Assembly (NCBI GenBank): GCA_002396085.1
Contig: DGWI01000033.1
Location: 1-64,000 of the forward strand
Direction of reading: 5' to 3'
DNA length: 64,000 nt
From: Porphyromonadaceae bacterium UBA4262
GTDB taxonomy: Bacteria > Bacteroidota > Bacteroidia > Bacteroidales > Muribaculaceae
In this document: in pieces, positions 40,914 through 50,501 of the stretch
Position numbering within the stretch: the first letter of the stretch is position 1
How the letters are laid out: the number at the start of each line of letters is the position of its first letter
Notes under the pieces: generated by a model
Databases searched by the model: none
Told to the model about the DNA's origin: nothing
The model's input: only the letters and a program-made list of their open reading frames with translations
Position numbers and translations under genes: made by a program

Positions 40914-41594
40914 ATGGCAAATTGTCTACCAGAGCCAGCAAAAAAAATTGAGTCGGTCCTGCGACAGCAGACCAACTGGAAATGCCTCTGGTTCTACCAG
41001 AAGACAGTGGTGCTCTATCAGATGACCTATGCCTTCACACGCCGGTTCTTGCCCACCTATGGCGACCGCACCGTCGACCAGATGGTGCAGGCGGCAAGGT
41101 CGGGAAAGCAGAACATCGTCGAGGGCAGTGCCGACGGGGTCACATCCATGGAACTGGAGCTCAAACTCCTCAACGTGGCACGGTCCAGCATACAGGAACT
41201 CCAGGAGGACTATGAGGACTATTTGACCAAGCACGACATTGACGTGTGGGATGAGTCGCATCAGCGATTCGAACCCATGCTCGCATTTTGTCGCAGCCAC
41301 AACCGCCTCAAGGACTACCAGCCCTACTTCGAGCGGTGGACCGACGAGGAAGCCGCCAACACAGCACTCACCCTGTGCCACATGGTCGACAAGATGCTCA
41401 TGAGCTACCAGAAGCGCAAAGAGAAAGAATTTATCGAGGGCGGAGGCATCAGGGAGCGCATGACAGCCGCACGGCTCCACCGCCGCGCCACTCAGCAGCA
41501 AGAGATTGACCATCTCAAGGCCCAGGTCCAGGCCTTGCAGGCCGAGGTAACCCGCCTGCGAGCCCTCCTCGCCACCCACAACATCCCCCTCTAG
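40914..41594 (+). CDS. Four-helix-bundle protein with coiled-coil suffix (IVS/S23 type)
   Basis: 226 residues. The core (about 25-165) fits the four-helix-bundle family first known from 23S rRNA intervening sequences: LWFYQKTVVLYQMTYAFTRR, VDQMVQAARSGKQNIVEGSA and ELELKLLNVARSSIQELQED are typical. It continues with a suffix containing WTDEEAANTALTLCHMVDKM and a C-terminal coiled coil (QQQEIDHLKAQVQALQAEVT). Relatives include Avd, the nucleic-acid-binding accessory of diversity-generating retroelements; no reverse transcriptase gene is present here. Its own promoter lies within a TCTAGA-flanked gene-size segment. Confidence 0.82.
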   Translation: MANCLPEPAKKIESVLRQQTNWKCLWFYQKTVVLYQMTYAFTRRFLPTYGDRTVDQMVQAARSGKQNIVEGSADGVTSMELELKLLNVARSSIQELQEDYEDYLTKHDIDVWDESHQRFEPMLAFCRSHNRLKDYQPYFERWTDEEAANTALTLCHMVDKMLMSYQKRKEKEFIEGGGIRERMTAARLHRRATQQQEIDHLKAQVQALQAEVTRLRALLATHNIPL

Positions 41595-41661
41595 ACAATC
41601 TAGAATATCTAGAAAATCTAGAACCTCTAGAAAGTCTAGAAAATCTAGAACATCTAGAAAA
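41592..41661. repeat. TCTAGA-word tract downstream of the four-helix-bundle gene
   Basis: Seven (T)CTAGA units at 9-10-base spacing, starting at the stop codon of the four-helix-bundle gene (TAG of CTAGA). Confidence 0.75.
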
Positions 41662-41716
41662 AGAAAAATAACTGAGATACAAACCAATTATTATTAACAA
41701 CTAAAAATCACTCATT

Positions 41717-44623
41717 ATGAAAAAATTACTATCATTAATGATGTTAATGCTCCTATGCACCAGTGCATGGGCACAAGAGCCTACTATGCTCTTCCATGAG
41801 TCGTTTGGTGATAATCCCGGATCTGCTCGAGATTGGAATGATTCGTATAGTGTAAAAACAGGTGTCGAAGATGTTTACAGCGGCATCACAGGATACACTG
41901 TGGGCAATGCTAAACAGGGAAAAAACACAACAGGTTCCACTCTGTCTGGCTTGAATCAATCAACCCAGGGCAGTGATGCAAGCATCGTGATAGGCCCACT
42001 GAATGTAGCCAACTATGAGTCCCTTAAACTGACTTATCAGTGGAAAGCCGCATCAGTTAAGGGAACTTACAGTACGACTGCATACTATGCAACCAGTGCT
42101 AATGGTGATTATACCGAAGTGGACGGAACTGGTGATGGAGCAACATCATTTGTTGAACGTGCCTACAATCTTCCTGTCGAGGCACAAGTGTCGACATTGT
42201 ATTTGAAGATTGTGTTCAACACATCAAACACCCAGGCCATCATTGATGAAGTCAACCTAGATGGTATCGAAACAGGCACTGCTCCAGCAGTAACCGTCGC
42301 TAAGCCAGTGATTGAGTTCAATGCAGAGAACCCTGTTGAGGGTGACAATGTGACTTGCACCATCACTTGTGCTACCGATGGTGCAACTATCCAGTATGCT
42401 CTCAACGATGGCGAGTTCCAGGCCTATGACGAGCCGTTCACCATCAACACGACCACTACCGTCTACGCCAAGGCTAAACTGGGCGAGGATGTGAGCGAGG
42501 TTGCCCAGAAGACCATCACCTTCACCCCGGTGACGACTGTGGCCAACATCGCAGAACTCACCGCTTTAGAAAATGGCAAAGTGTTCCGCATGACCGGCAG
42601 CGCTACAGTGGTATATACCGATGCCTCCAAACACATTTACATCAAGGATGACACGGGCTACACCCTGCTCTATGATAGCCATGACGCAGCCGATAAAGGC
42701 TACACCGTGAGCAACATCGTTGGCACCGTGTCGATCTACAAAGGCCTGTTTGAGGCGAAAGAAACCGATTTTGACGTGGAGGTTGGCGACACCCAGGTTG
42801 ACCCGACTGTGATGACCATCCCCAACATCGCTGCAACCAACATGAACCAGTATGTGAAGCTCGAGAATGTGAGCATCACCGCACCAGTAAACCAGAACTT
42901 CACCATCACTGATGCCGAAGAACATACGTTGCAGGGACGCGACAACTTCTCGCTGCAAGATTTCCCCAACGACGTTACCGACAAGAAATTTGACATCGAG
43001 GGCTTTGTGGGCATCTATAATGGGACTATCCAGTTCTATCCCACGAAGTTTACCGACGTTACCCCGGCCGCTCCATTCGCCATCACGGTGAGCCCTGAGG
43101 CCGGCACCTATACTGAGCCTGTGACCGTGACCATCACCGCAACTGGACTTGAAGAAGGCCAAACTGCCATGATCACCTACACCCTGAACGGCGGCAATGA
43201 GCTTGACTACACCGTGCCGTTCACGCTCAACGAGACCACCGAGGTCCACGTCTATGCCACCGATGGCACCAACGAGGCTACTTGGGACGGCACCTACACC
43301 ATCGAGTTGCCGGACTTCAGCATCGAGCCGAGCGTGGCTTCGGGTACAACGCTGTATAAGGCTACCGATGTGACCTTCACCCCGAAGAACGGTTTCGGCG
43401 ACTTGGCTATTTCATACAAAGTCAACGATAGTGATGAAGAAATCACAGACGCAGCCTTCACTGTGAACGTTGCCGAGAATACGACGGTAACAATTGAAGC
43501 CGTTGATGGCGCCGGCCGCGAGTTTAAAGGTGACTTCACCTACACGGTTGACCTCTTCGTGCCTGCCAAAAAGTTTAAACTGGTGACCGACTTGACCGAA
43601 CTGGAAGCCGGCAAGCAAGTGCTCATCGCAGGAGTGAATAATGATATGTATGTCATGGGTGGACAGAACGATAACAACCGTGCTGCTGTGAAATGCGGCT
43701 TAGGCACTGACTTAACGGCTCCTTTGTCCACGCTCGACTTCACCAATGCCAATGTTACATACCAGACCATGGTGCTCGGTCAAGATGGTGACTACTACAC
43801 CTTCTTTGATGTATATAAGGAAGGCTACCTCTATGCCGCTAGTTCAACCAAGAACTATTTGAGAACCGAGTCTCAACTCGATAATAACGGCAAAGCTGCC
43901 ATCACCACATTAGAGGACGGCACATTCTCGGTAGTTTTCCAGGGTGACAATGAGAACAAATACATGCAATTCAATAGTAGTAACACATTGTTCTCCTGCT
44001 ATGGGAGCGCATCGCAAAAACCCGTCTACCTGTATGTGGTTGAGAAGACTGCTACTCCTGAGATTGTCGTGACCGAGGGCGAAGAGGCTTACACCGTCAC
44101 CGCAACCGGTGCCGGCACGGTCAAGCTCTACAAGGATGGCGAGGAAGTTGAGAATCCCTGCACAGTGGCTCGCACCAGTGAGGAACAGACATTTGTCTTC
44201 ACCGCCACTGCAAAAGAGGAGGGCAAGGACATCAGTAAAGTCGCAACCCAGAACGTCACCGTTCCCGCACTCCCTGCAACGACCTACACCATCACGCTGG
44301 ATAAGGAACCGGGTGACTACACTGAACTGGTGAATGTCAAGGCTACTGTCGAGCCCGCTCTGCCCGAGGGCGCAACGCTGACCTTCAAGATCAATGACGC
44401 TGAACAACCCAAGGAATATAACCCCGAGAAGGGTGTCAACATGCTGGAAAGCGGAACACTCACCTTCACCGCAACCGACGCTGCCGGCAACGTACTGGCA
44501 ACCAAAAGCGCCGAGTACAAGTATATCATGAGAGTGTTTGGCGACCTCAACGGTGACGGCAAGGTTGACGTAGATGAAGTAGGCACCGTTGTGAACCTCA
44601 TCCTCGGCAAGCTCAACAACTAA
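41717..44623 (+). CDS. Large secreted multi-domain protein with chitobiase-type modules and dockerin-like tail
   Basis: 968 residues with a signal peptide (MKKLLSLMMLMLLCTSAWAQ). Modules in order: a lectin-like N-domain (about 22-190), a chitobiase C-terminal-type module (CHB_HEX_C; GATIQYALNDGEFQAYDEPF), an OB-fold-like module (about 275-450: NIAELTALENGKVFRMTGSA) and two further CHB_HEX-type modules (PFAITVSPEAGTYTEPVTVT; SVASGTTLYKATDVTFTPKN). A beta-rich region follows, then another such module, and finally a single dockerin-like EF-hand (GDLNGDGKVDVDEVGTVVN) from about 941. No catalytic domain is recognised. It is probably a surface-displayed binding protein. A strong terminator follows the stop codon. 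Confidence 0.7.
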   Translation: MKKLLSLMMLMLLCTSAWAQEPTMLFHESFGDNPGSARDWNDSYSVKTGVEDVYSGITGYTVGNAKQGKNTTGSTLSGLNQSTQGSDASIVIGPLNVANYESLKLTYQWKAASVKGTYSTTAYYATSANGDYTEVDGTGDGATSFVERAYNLPVEAQVSTLYLKIVFNTSNTQAIIDEVNLDGIETGTAPAVTVAKPVIEFNAENPVEGDNVTCTITCATDGATIQYALNDGEFQAYDEPFTINTTTTVYAKAKLGEDVSEVAQKTITFTPVTTVANIAELTALENGKVFRMTGSATVVYTDASKHIYIKDDTGYTLLYDSHDAADKGYTVSNIVGTVSIYKGLFEAKETDFDVEVGDTQVDPTVMTIPNIAATNMNQYVKLENVSITAPVNQNFTITDAEEHTLQGRDNFSLQDFPNDVTDKKFDIEGFVGIYNGTIQFYPTKFTDVTPAAPFAITVSPEAGTYTEPVTVTITATGLEEGQTAMITYTLNGGNELDYTVPFTLNETTEVHVYATDGTNEATWDGTYTIELPDFSIEPSVASGTTLYKATDVTFTPKNGFGDLAISYKVNDSDEEITDAAFTVNVAENTTVTIEAVDGAGREFKGDFTYTVDLFVPAKKFKLVTDLTELEAGKQVLIAGVNNDMYVMGGQNDNNRAAVKCGLGTDLTAPLSTLDFTNANVTYQTMVLGQDGDYYTFFDVYKEGYLYAASSTKNYLRTESQLDNNGKAAITTLEDGTFSVVFQGDNENKYMQFNSSNTLFSCYGSASQKPVYLYVVEKTATPEIVVTEGEEAYTVTATGAGTVKLYKDGEEVENPCTVARTSEEQTFVFTATAKEEGKDISKVATQNVTVPALPATTYTITLDKEPGDYTELVNVKATVEPALPEGATLTFKINDAEQPKEYNPEKGVNMLESGTLTFTATDAAGNVLATKSAEYKYIMRVFGDLNGDGKVDVDEVGTVVNLILGKLNN

Positions 44624-45821
44624 TCAACAACACTGATTAGACACAACTACCATGGCGGGCAGCCCATCCTCGGGCCGCCCGCCTGTTTTTTCCCCACGAA
44701 TTACCATGAATTGACATGAATTTAGGGCAAGAAAATTATCGTGAGTTCGACGAATTTATTGTTTGATAATCAATGCGTTAGCAATTCCCCCTCTAAGTTA
44801 GAGGGGGTGCCGCTTTGCGGCGGGGGCGTGTGTCAGGCAGCCTAGCGGTATCACACACTCCTCCGGCACTCCGTGCCACCTCCCCTAACTTAGGGGAGGA
44901 CCTGTGTATCAACAACTTTATTTTCGCCGAGCTCACATTAACAGACAATCTCGCTGCAAGTGAGCACCTTGTAGCGCAACCAAATGCTCGCTTTCAGCGA
45001 GATATTTAGTATGCCCACATACCGGAGGTGTCGCTAACGCTCCACCACCGGTTACTCAGATTGTCACCTTCGGTGACGCTGCTTCCTCACCAAAAAATAA
45101 AACACTAATTGGGGGACAACTCGTATATAACTCCCAAATTAAGTACCTAGAAAATTAATGTTCATTCGTGATAATTCGTGTGTCTTTCACCACTCACGGG
45201 GAAACCCATTGCGTTTATTACTTATTAATAATAAAACGACCCGCACATTTGAGCATCGTTGAGAGGCTTGGCGGGTTCTGGTGGTGCAAAGGTACTACTT
45301 TATTTTGGGACTGCCAAACTTTTTCTGAAAAAATTTTGCCGCCCGCCTGTTTTTTCTCCACACGAATTACCGTGAATTGACATGAATTTAGGGCAAGAAA
45401 ATTATCGTGAGCTCGACGAATTTGTTGTTTGATAATCAATGCGTTAGCAATTCCCCCTCTAAGTTAGAGGGGGTGCCGCTTTGCGGCGGGGGCGTGTGTC
45501 AGGCAGCCGAGCAGTATCACACACTCCTCCGGCACTCCGTGCCACCTCCCCTAACTTAGGGGAGGACCTGTGTATCAACAACTTATTTTCGCCAAACTCA
45601 CGTTAACAGACAATCTCGCTGCAAGCGAGCACCTTGTAGCGCAACCAAATGCTCGCTTGCAGCGAGGATTATTGATAGCATCCTGTCCGAGGGTGTCACT
45701 ACGTTCCACCCCCGGTTATCCAAATCAATCGCTTTCAGCGATATTGCAACGATCGGGCAAGGTATACAATCCCCTAAAAAATTAATGAGAATTCATGATC
45801 ATTCGTGTGATTAAAAGAGAG
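44624..45821. repeat. 1.2-kb gene-free region: duplicated hairpin-rich element
   Basis: Two direct copies (44674-45062 and 45338-45727) are nearly identical for about 330 bases and then diverge. Each starts with the right arm of the terminator that follows the dockerin gene (GCCGCCCGCCTGTTTTTT). It continues with CGAATTACC/TGAATT words, CCCCCTCTAA/TTAGAGGGGG (44787-44807 in copy 1), a GCCGC-TTT-GCGGC hairpin, and GTGTGT/ACACAC arms. Then come CCTCCCCTAACTTAGGGGAGG and CTCGCTGCAAGCGAGCA paired with TGCTCGCTTGCAGCGAG (17-bp perfect stem in copy 2, one mismatch and one G-U in copy 1). Short frames inside are not convincing. It could be a non-autonomous mobile repeat or a structured RNA. Confidence 0.75.
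44654..44691 (+). terminator. Strong terminator after the dockerin-tailed gene
   Basis: GGCGGGC (44654-44660) pairs with GCCCGCC (44677-44683), with an inner GCCC/GGGC, followed by TGTTTTTT. Confidence 0.75.
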
Positions 45822-48713
45822 TTACAGGTGCTGGAAGAAGTCGGTCATGCTCTCGCCTTGCTCCAGGCCCAGTTTCTTGCGCAGTCGGTAGCGGAAGGTC
45901 TCGACACTGCGCAGCGAGATGTTGAGCAACGAGGCGATTTCCTTGCTCGACAAGCCCAACCGCAAGTAAGCACACAATTTGCGATCATTCTTGTTCAGGT
46001 CGGGGAACTGCGCCAGCAACTTGGTCATGAAGTTGTCATAGACCAGGTTGAAGTTCTCCTCAAATTTGTCCCAGTTGTCATCGTCGTTCATGTTGTCGAG
46101 GATGCTCTTGCGTATGGCTCTGACCCGCTGCGACAGCTTCGCCTTGGGCTCGTCGTGCTTGATGCTGTCGGCCAACTCGGCCAGGCTGGCATCCAGTTGC
46201 TGCAACATGTCGTTCTTGCGCATGAGGTTCATGGTGAAGTCGCCCAACTCGCTGCTCTTGTGCTTCAAGTCATGCTCCAGTTGGGTGTTGCGTGCCTCCA
46301 TCACCTCGTGCTCCTGCTTGGCCTTCTCGATCTGGAACGCCATCTGTTGCTCCTTGAGTTGCCTGTTGCGCTCGTCCTCGACACGTTGCAGGGCACGATG
46401 CTGCCACCACTCGATGTAGCGTATCACTAGCCATCCACACAACGCCATCAGCATGGCATAGAAGAGATAGGCCCACCATGTCTCGTACCAAGCCGGCAGC
46501 ACCACCAGCGTGAGCGTGGCCTGACTGGTGGTCGCGTCATAGTGATTGCGTGCCCGCACATGCAACTGATAGGTACCCTTGGGCAGTTGGGTATAGTCCT
46601 TGCTCGGCTCAGGTTGCTCGGCTCCCCACTCGCGGTCATAACCCTCAAGATAACACTGATAGGTGACCATGCCATCGCCATGATACTCGGGCAGGGCAAA
46701 CTCGATGCGAATCGAGTTGTGACGCTTGGGGATTTTCAAGACGGCCTTGTCGCCCTGCTGCACGACAGTATACATCGTGTCGGCACCATTGAGGTCGGTG
46801 ACACGGCGAATCATCACCTGCAGGGGAGCCTTGACTGCATGATCCAGCGACTGATTGGCCACGCAGAAGCCGTTGTTGGTGTTGAAGATGGTGTGTGTCG
46901 AGTCGGCGAAGCCCATGTGCCCCAGTGACATGGTCACCAGATTGATGCCACTCTCAAATGTTGCACTGTCCACCTCCCACACTCCGGTGGATTGCCGCCT
47001 GAGCAGCATGATGTTGTCGCCGGTCAGCACCCATGCGTCATGGCTAGGTGTCTCGCACAGCGCCACCGAGGTGCCGTAGTGGTTGACCAGATGGTTCAGC
47101 CACTGAACGTGAGTCAACTTGCCCGTGGCGCGGTCGTAACGCAGAAAGCCATCGACCGACGACACCATGACGGTATCTTGCAACTTGCACACCTGATTGC
47201 CCCCCTCGACCAGCAGCCCATGGTCCTTGCCGAAGTGTTCTTGCTTGACCACCCTCGTGCCGTCATCGTCGAGCCAAATGTGGTAGATGCCTTTCTGCCA
47301 GTCGCCAATCCAGATGGTTCCGTCGGAATCTTCCTCAAATCGTGCACTCGACAGGTCGATACCCTGGACCTTGCCTAGATAGGTGACATTCCCGCCTGTG
47401 ATGCGCATCACAAAGAATCCGTTGTAGTCGCACCCCAGCACCAAACCCGGGTGATGCTTGAGTTGACAGTAGTCCCACGTGCCCGCAGGCCCTGCAATGT
47501 GCGAGATCGTTCCACCCCTGATGAGCATTGCACCCTGGTCGCAGCCACACAGGATGCCCGCATCGGTCTTGCGCAGGCTCCACACCTGCCCCGTGATGCC
47601 CGCCACCGGCTGCACGGTTGGTGGCACAGCACCACTGCTCAGCGGGTAGACAGTCGTGAAGAGCCCCTGATTGGTAGCCAGATACATCACATTCCCATCG
47701 ACGAGCGAGGCGTAACCGCGCCCGATGAGGCGGTTGTCGCCCAACAGCGACTGGAATGCCATGTCGCGCATCATGTAGGCCACACCATTGTCCAGACCCA
47801 TCCACACATTGCCACGCGCGTCGAAGGCCACCGATAGCACCGTGTTGTTCTGCAATCCCGTCGCCACGTTGGCATAGTCACACCGTCCTGTCTTCATATC
47901 CTTGACCACCAACCCATTGCGTATGGTTCCAAATGCCAGGCAAGATCCGCTGGCCGTAGCACAGAAAACCTTGTTCTGCATCAAGAACGGCGTGATGTCG
48001 AGATCCCATGGCATCACCACGTCGCCATCGTAGCGATAGACACCTTGCTCGGCAGTGACCAACAACAGGCCGTAGTCGGTCGAGAGGATGGCGCGCACCA
48101 GCACATCTGATGCGGGCCAATCGCCCGCCAGGCGCGTGAGTGCCTTGCCATTAAACGCATATAAACCATCGACACATGCCACCATCAGTCGACCGTTGTC
48201 GACAGCCGTCGCCATCACCTCGCTCTGTGTTGGCACCACTTGCAGGTGCTTTTGACCCTCACGATAGACGACCAGATGCCGCTTGCACTGAAAGACCACC
48301 GCATCGGCCAGCGAATGAACACTCCACACATCACCCAGGTCGCCACCCCGTGCCTGCCACAGTGGCGTGAGTGACACATAACGCGGGGCAGCCAACCGAT
48401 TGGACAGGTCATAGTAGCCCAACTCATTGAATCCACCGGCATATACCCTCCGCTGCTTGGCATCATACCAGATGGCACGCACATCACTATAGTTGGCGTT
48501 AGGCACACATGTCCAGCGATACCCGTCATGACACATCAGTCCCCGTGAATTTCCAAGATAGAGCAGTCCCTCGTCGGTCTGCATAAGATTCCAGTTTTGT
48601 GTACCTCCCCCGGTGAGTGCACTAGGGTAATTGCGCAGCATCTGATACTGTGCTTGGGCAGCGAATGTGATGATGATGACCGCTGCTGCCGCTATGGCTT
48701 GAAGGCGTTTCAT
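45822..48713 (-). CDS. Membrane sensor-regulator: propeller, Y_Y_Y domain, LuxR-type HTH
   Basis: 963 residues from the ATG at 48713 (MKRLQAIAAAAVIIITFAAQ, signal peptide or anchor). The frame is open upstream to 48935, but that part spans the -7 box. A long periplasmic beta-propeller (about 22-620) resembles two-component-regulator propellers (TDEGLLYLGNSRGLMCHDG, DARGNVWMGLDNGVAYMM). A Y_Y_Y domain follows (YQCYLEGYDREWG), one transmembrane helix at about 741-763, a coiled coil (about 770-830), and a C-terminal LuxR-type helix-turn-helix (GLSSKEIASLLNISLRSVET). Unlike hybrid two-component systems it has no kinase. It likely senses beta-glucan pieces in the periplasm and activates the divergent GH128 gene. 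Confidence 0.88.
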   Translation of the reverse strand: MKRLQAIAAAAVIIITFAAQAQYQMLRNYPSALTGGGTQNWNLMQTDEGLLYLGNSRGLMCHDGYRWTCVPNANYSDVRAIWYDAKQRRVYAGGFNELGYYDLSNRLAAPRYVSLTPLWQARGGDLGDVWSVHSLADAVVFQCKRHLVVYREGQKHLQVVPTQSEVMATAVDNGRLMVACVDGLYAFNGKALTRLAGDWPASDVLVRAILSTDYGLLLVTAEQGVYRYDGDVVMPWDLDITPFLMQNKVFCATASGSCLAFGTIRNGLVVKDMKTGRCDYANVATGLQNNTVLSVAFDARGNVWMGLDNGVAYMMRDMAFQSLLGDNRLIGRGYASLVDGNVMYLATNQGLFTTVYPLSSGAVPPTVQPVAGITGQVWSLRKTDAGILCGCDQGAMLIRGGTISHIAGPAGTWDYCQLKHHPGLVLGCDYNGFFVMRITGGNVTYLGKVQGIDLSSARFEEDSDGTIWIGDWQKGIYHIWLDDDGTRVVKQEHFGKDHGLLVEGGNQVCKLQDTVMVSSVDGFLRYDRATGKLTHVQWLNHLVNHYGTSVALCETPSHDAWVLTGDNIMLLRRQSTGVWEVDSATFESGINLVTMSLGHMGFADSTHTIFNTNNGFCVANQSLDHAVKAPLQVMIRRVTDLNGADTMYTVVQQGDKAVLKIPKRHNSIRIEFALPEYHGDGMVTYQCYLEGYDREWGAEQPEPSKDYTQLPKGTYQLHVRARNHYDATTSQATLTLVVLPAWYETWWAYLFYAMLMALCGWLVIRYIEWWQHRALQRVEDERNRQLKEQQMAFQIEKAKQEHEVMEARNTQLEHDLKHKSSELGDFTMNLMRKNDMLQQLDASLAELADSIKHDEPKAKLSQRVRAIRKSILDNMNDDDNWDKFEENFNLVYDNFMTKLLAQFPDLNKNDRKLCAYLRLGLSSKEIASLLNISLRSVETFRYRLRKKLGLEQGESMTDFFQHL

Positions 48714-48734
48714 GTTGTCAAATTGTTGAGGTTG

Positions 48735-48742
48735 CAAAGATA
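48735..48742 (-). promoter_or_regulatory. -7 box for the sensor-regulator gene
   Basis: TATCTTTG on the minus strand, 21 bases before the chosen ATG. A TTTG lies 24 bases further, a loose spacing. Confidence 0.5.
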
Positions 48743-48838
48743 GTTGAAAATGTTGATATATAGGCACAAAAGTAACAAAAAATATTTCAAAAGTGAGTTT
48801 TTGTCGTAGTGGCCATTGAACCGAAGTCGTAGTATTAT

Positions 48839-48872
48839 TTTGTACGCGTATGAGGAAGTCACAGTAATTTTG
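48839..48872 (+). promoter_or_regulatory. Promoter for the upper glucan-utilisation operon
   Basis: TTTG (48839-48842), 22 bases, TAATTTTG (48865-48872), 78 bases before the GH128 start codon. The 237-base divergent gap probably holds the regulator's binding site; I see no clear palindrome. Confidence 0.5.
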
Positions 48873-48950
48873 CACTAGCATTGCCCCCGTGCCATCGGCG
48901 GCAATGACAGGGCAAGTCGATTTTTGTATAATCAATAAATCCTAAAGCAA

Positions 48951-50441
48951 ATGAAGAAAACAATATTCGCTACAATCCTGTTGGCCTTGTTGCTCACTGC
49001 TCTCTCTGGGCAGGCGCAGATGCGCCGCAGTGACAAACGCGGCTACAGCGACAATGGCCCTTACTATAGCCAGCATGCCATTGAGGCGCTGGCACCAGGG
49101 GTGTCGTGGACTTACAACTGGGCTGTAGATCCCGAGCGGCAGCCCGCCAACCTGGGCGGCAGTGCATGCGACATCAACTATGCCCCGATGTGCTGGAACG
49201 GGAACTACGATGCTACACGCCTGAACACCTATCTGTCCAACAATGACGGCACACGCTATCTGCTGGGATTCAACGAGCCCAACTTCTCGTCGCAGGCCAA
49301 CATGACCCCAGCCCAAGCCGCCGAGAAGTGGCCTGAGTTGGAAGCCCTGGCCGAGCAGTATGGCACCGCACTGGTGTCACCGGCGCTCAACTTCAGCGGC
49401 GAGCGCGTGGGCGGTCGCGTGTGGCAACCTGTTGACTGGCTTGATGCGTTCATCGCCGAGTACAACAACCTCTACGACCACGATCCTCGCATGGACTACA
49501 TCGCCCTGCACTGCTACATGGACTATGCCGCCGCAGTTGACTGGTATGTCAACAAGTACCTCTATGTTGACAACTACAATGACAATTATCCCAACCTGAA
49601 AAGATACTTCGACGAGCACGGACAGACACCGTTGCTGCTCACTGAGTTCTGCGCTTGGGAGAACAACAACGGCAACCTGAATGCCGACTTTCAGGTACAA
49701 TCGATGGTCGAGAAACTGCAAGTGCTTGAGTTGAGTGAACACGTGGCCGGCTACTGCTGGTTTATGGGGCATGGAAACAACAACTATGGATACCCCTATT
49801 ATCGTATGTTTGAGAGCAATGCCGACGACAGTCCCCTCACGCGCTTGGGTACCATATATGTACACAGTTCGTCATTCGACCGCGAGTGTTTCTTCGCTCC
49901 TGGCCAGCGCATCGCAGCCAAGGACTACATCTACATGTCGGGTGGAACAATTGATCTGAACACCGACTCGGAGTCGGATGTCGCGGTCGAATTCAGTCAG
50001 TTCAGCGACCAGGCACGAGCCCGCTATCAGGTCGACCTCCCCCACCCTGGAGTCTACACCATCAACATTCGCCTCAACCTTGCTCAGGGACGGCAAGCGG
50101 CCTTGAGTGTCATGAGTGATGACCAATTGATGGCGCAGCAAACTCTCACTGCCGCACTGGGTGGGTGGCAGACTTACACCGTACACGCCACCCTCGATGC
50201 CGGCCGCCACACGCTTGAGATGGTGAACACTGGCAGTGACCCATGTGGCTTTAATTGGTTTCAACTCGACTATGTGGGTGAGTCGTCGGTCGAAAATCTG
50301 TCGGCCCTGTCACAGCCATGCGGCATAGAATACTATAACCTGCAGGGACAGCGCACCCTCACCCCACAACCTGGCATCTGCATCGTTGTGACTCGCATGA
50401 GTGACGGCAACACCCAGGTGAGCAAGCAAGTGAAGCCCTGA
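48951..50441 (+). CDS. GH128 beta-1,3-glucanase with C-terminal binding domain
   Basis: 496 residues with a signal peptide (MKKTIFATILLALLLTALSG). The catalytic barrel (about 28-300) carries GH128 motifs: SWTYNWAVDPE, YLLGFNEPNFSSQANM (acid/base E109), DYIALHCYMD and LLLTEFCAWE (nucleophile E232). A beta-sandwich resembling CBM6/35 types follows (about 325-450) and the end is T9SS-like (IEYYNLQGQRTLTPQPGICI). GH128 enzymes cleave beta-1,3-glucans such as laminarin, pachyman and curdlan. It is the first gene of the upper operon with GH16 and a binding protein. A shorter paralogue lies at 62110-63549. Confidence 0.88.
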   Translation: MKKTIFATILLALLLTALSGQAQMRRSDKRGYSDNGPYYSQHAIEALAPGVSWTYNWAVDPERQPANLGGSACDINYAPMCWNGNYDATRLNTYLSNNDGTRYLLGFNEPNFSSQANMTPAQAAEKWPELEALAEQYGTALVSPALNFSGERVGGRVWQPVDWLDAFIAEYNNLYDHDPRMDYIALHCYMDYAAAVDWYVNKYLYVDNYNDNYPNLKRYFDEHGQTPLLLTEFCAWENNNGNLNADFQVQSMVEKLQVLELSEHVAGYCWFMGHGNNNYGYPYYRMFESNADDSPLTRLGTIYVHSSSFDRECFFAPGQRIAAKDYIYMSGGTIDLNTDSESDVAVEFSQFSDQARARYQVDLPHPGVYTINIRLNLAQGRQAALSVMSDDQLMAQQTLTAALGGWQTYTVHATLDAGRHTLEMVNTGSDPCGFNWFQLDYVGESSVENLSALSQPCGIEYYNLQGQRTLTPQPGICIVVTRMSDGNTQVSKQVKP

Positions 50442-50501
50442 CCCACAACACTAATTAATCCAGGAACGAACCCCATATAAACACCTATAACCTAACTAAT
50501 T

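Noticed and set aside
40914..41594. Diversity-generating retroelement around the four-helix-bundle gene
   Set aside because: The protein is distantly related to Avd, but no reverse transcriptase, template repeat or variable repeat is present nearby.
41592..41661. TCTAGA tracts read as a CRISPR array
   Set aside because: Units are only 6 bases with 3-5-base spacers and vary in sequence. There are no cas genes and no repeats of 24-37 bases.
44815..45009. Short open frames in the duplicated gap (also 45570-45785)
   Set aside because: They run through hairpins and repeat copies, have no start context and are not preserved as frames between the two copies.
45795..46430. 211-codon plus-strand frame at the end of the regulator gene
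   Set aside because: It lies entirely opposite the Y_Y_Y/coiled-coil/HTH region of the regulator and shows no domain.
48714..48935. Longer N-terminus for the regulator gene
   Set aside because: It spans the -7 box and lacks a signal peptide at its start, whereas the Met at 48713 begins a proper one.
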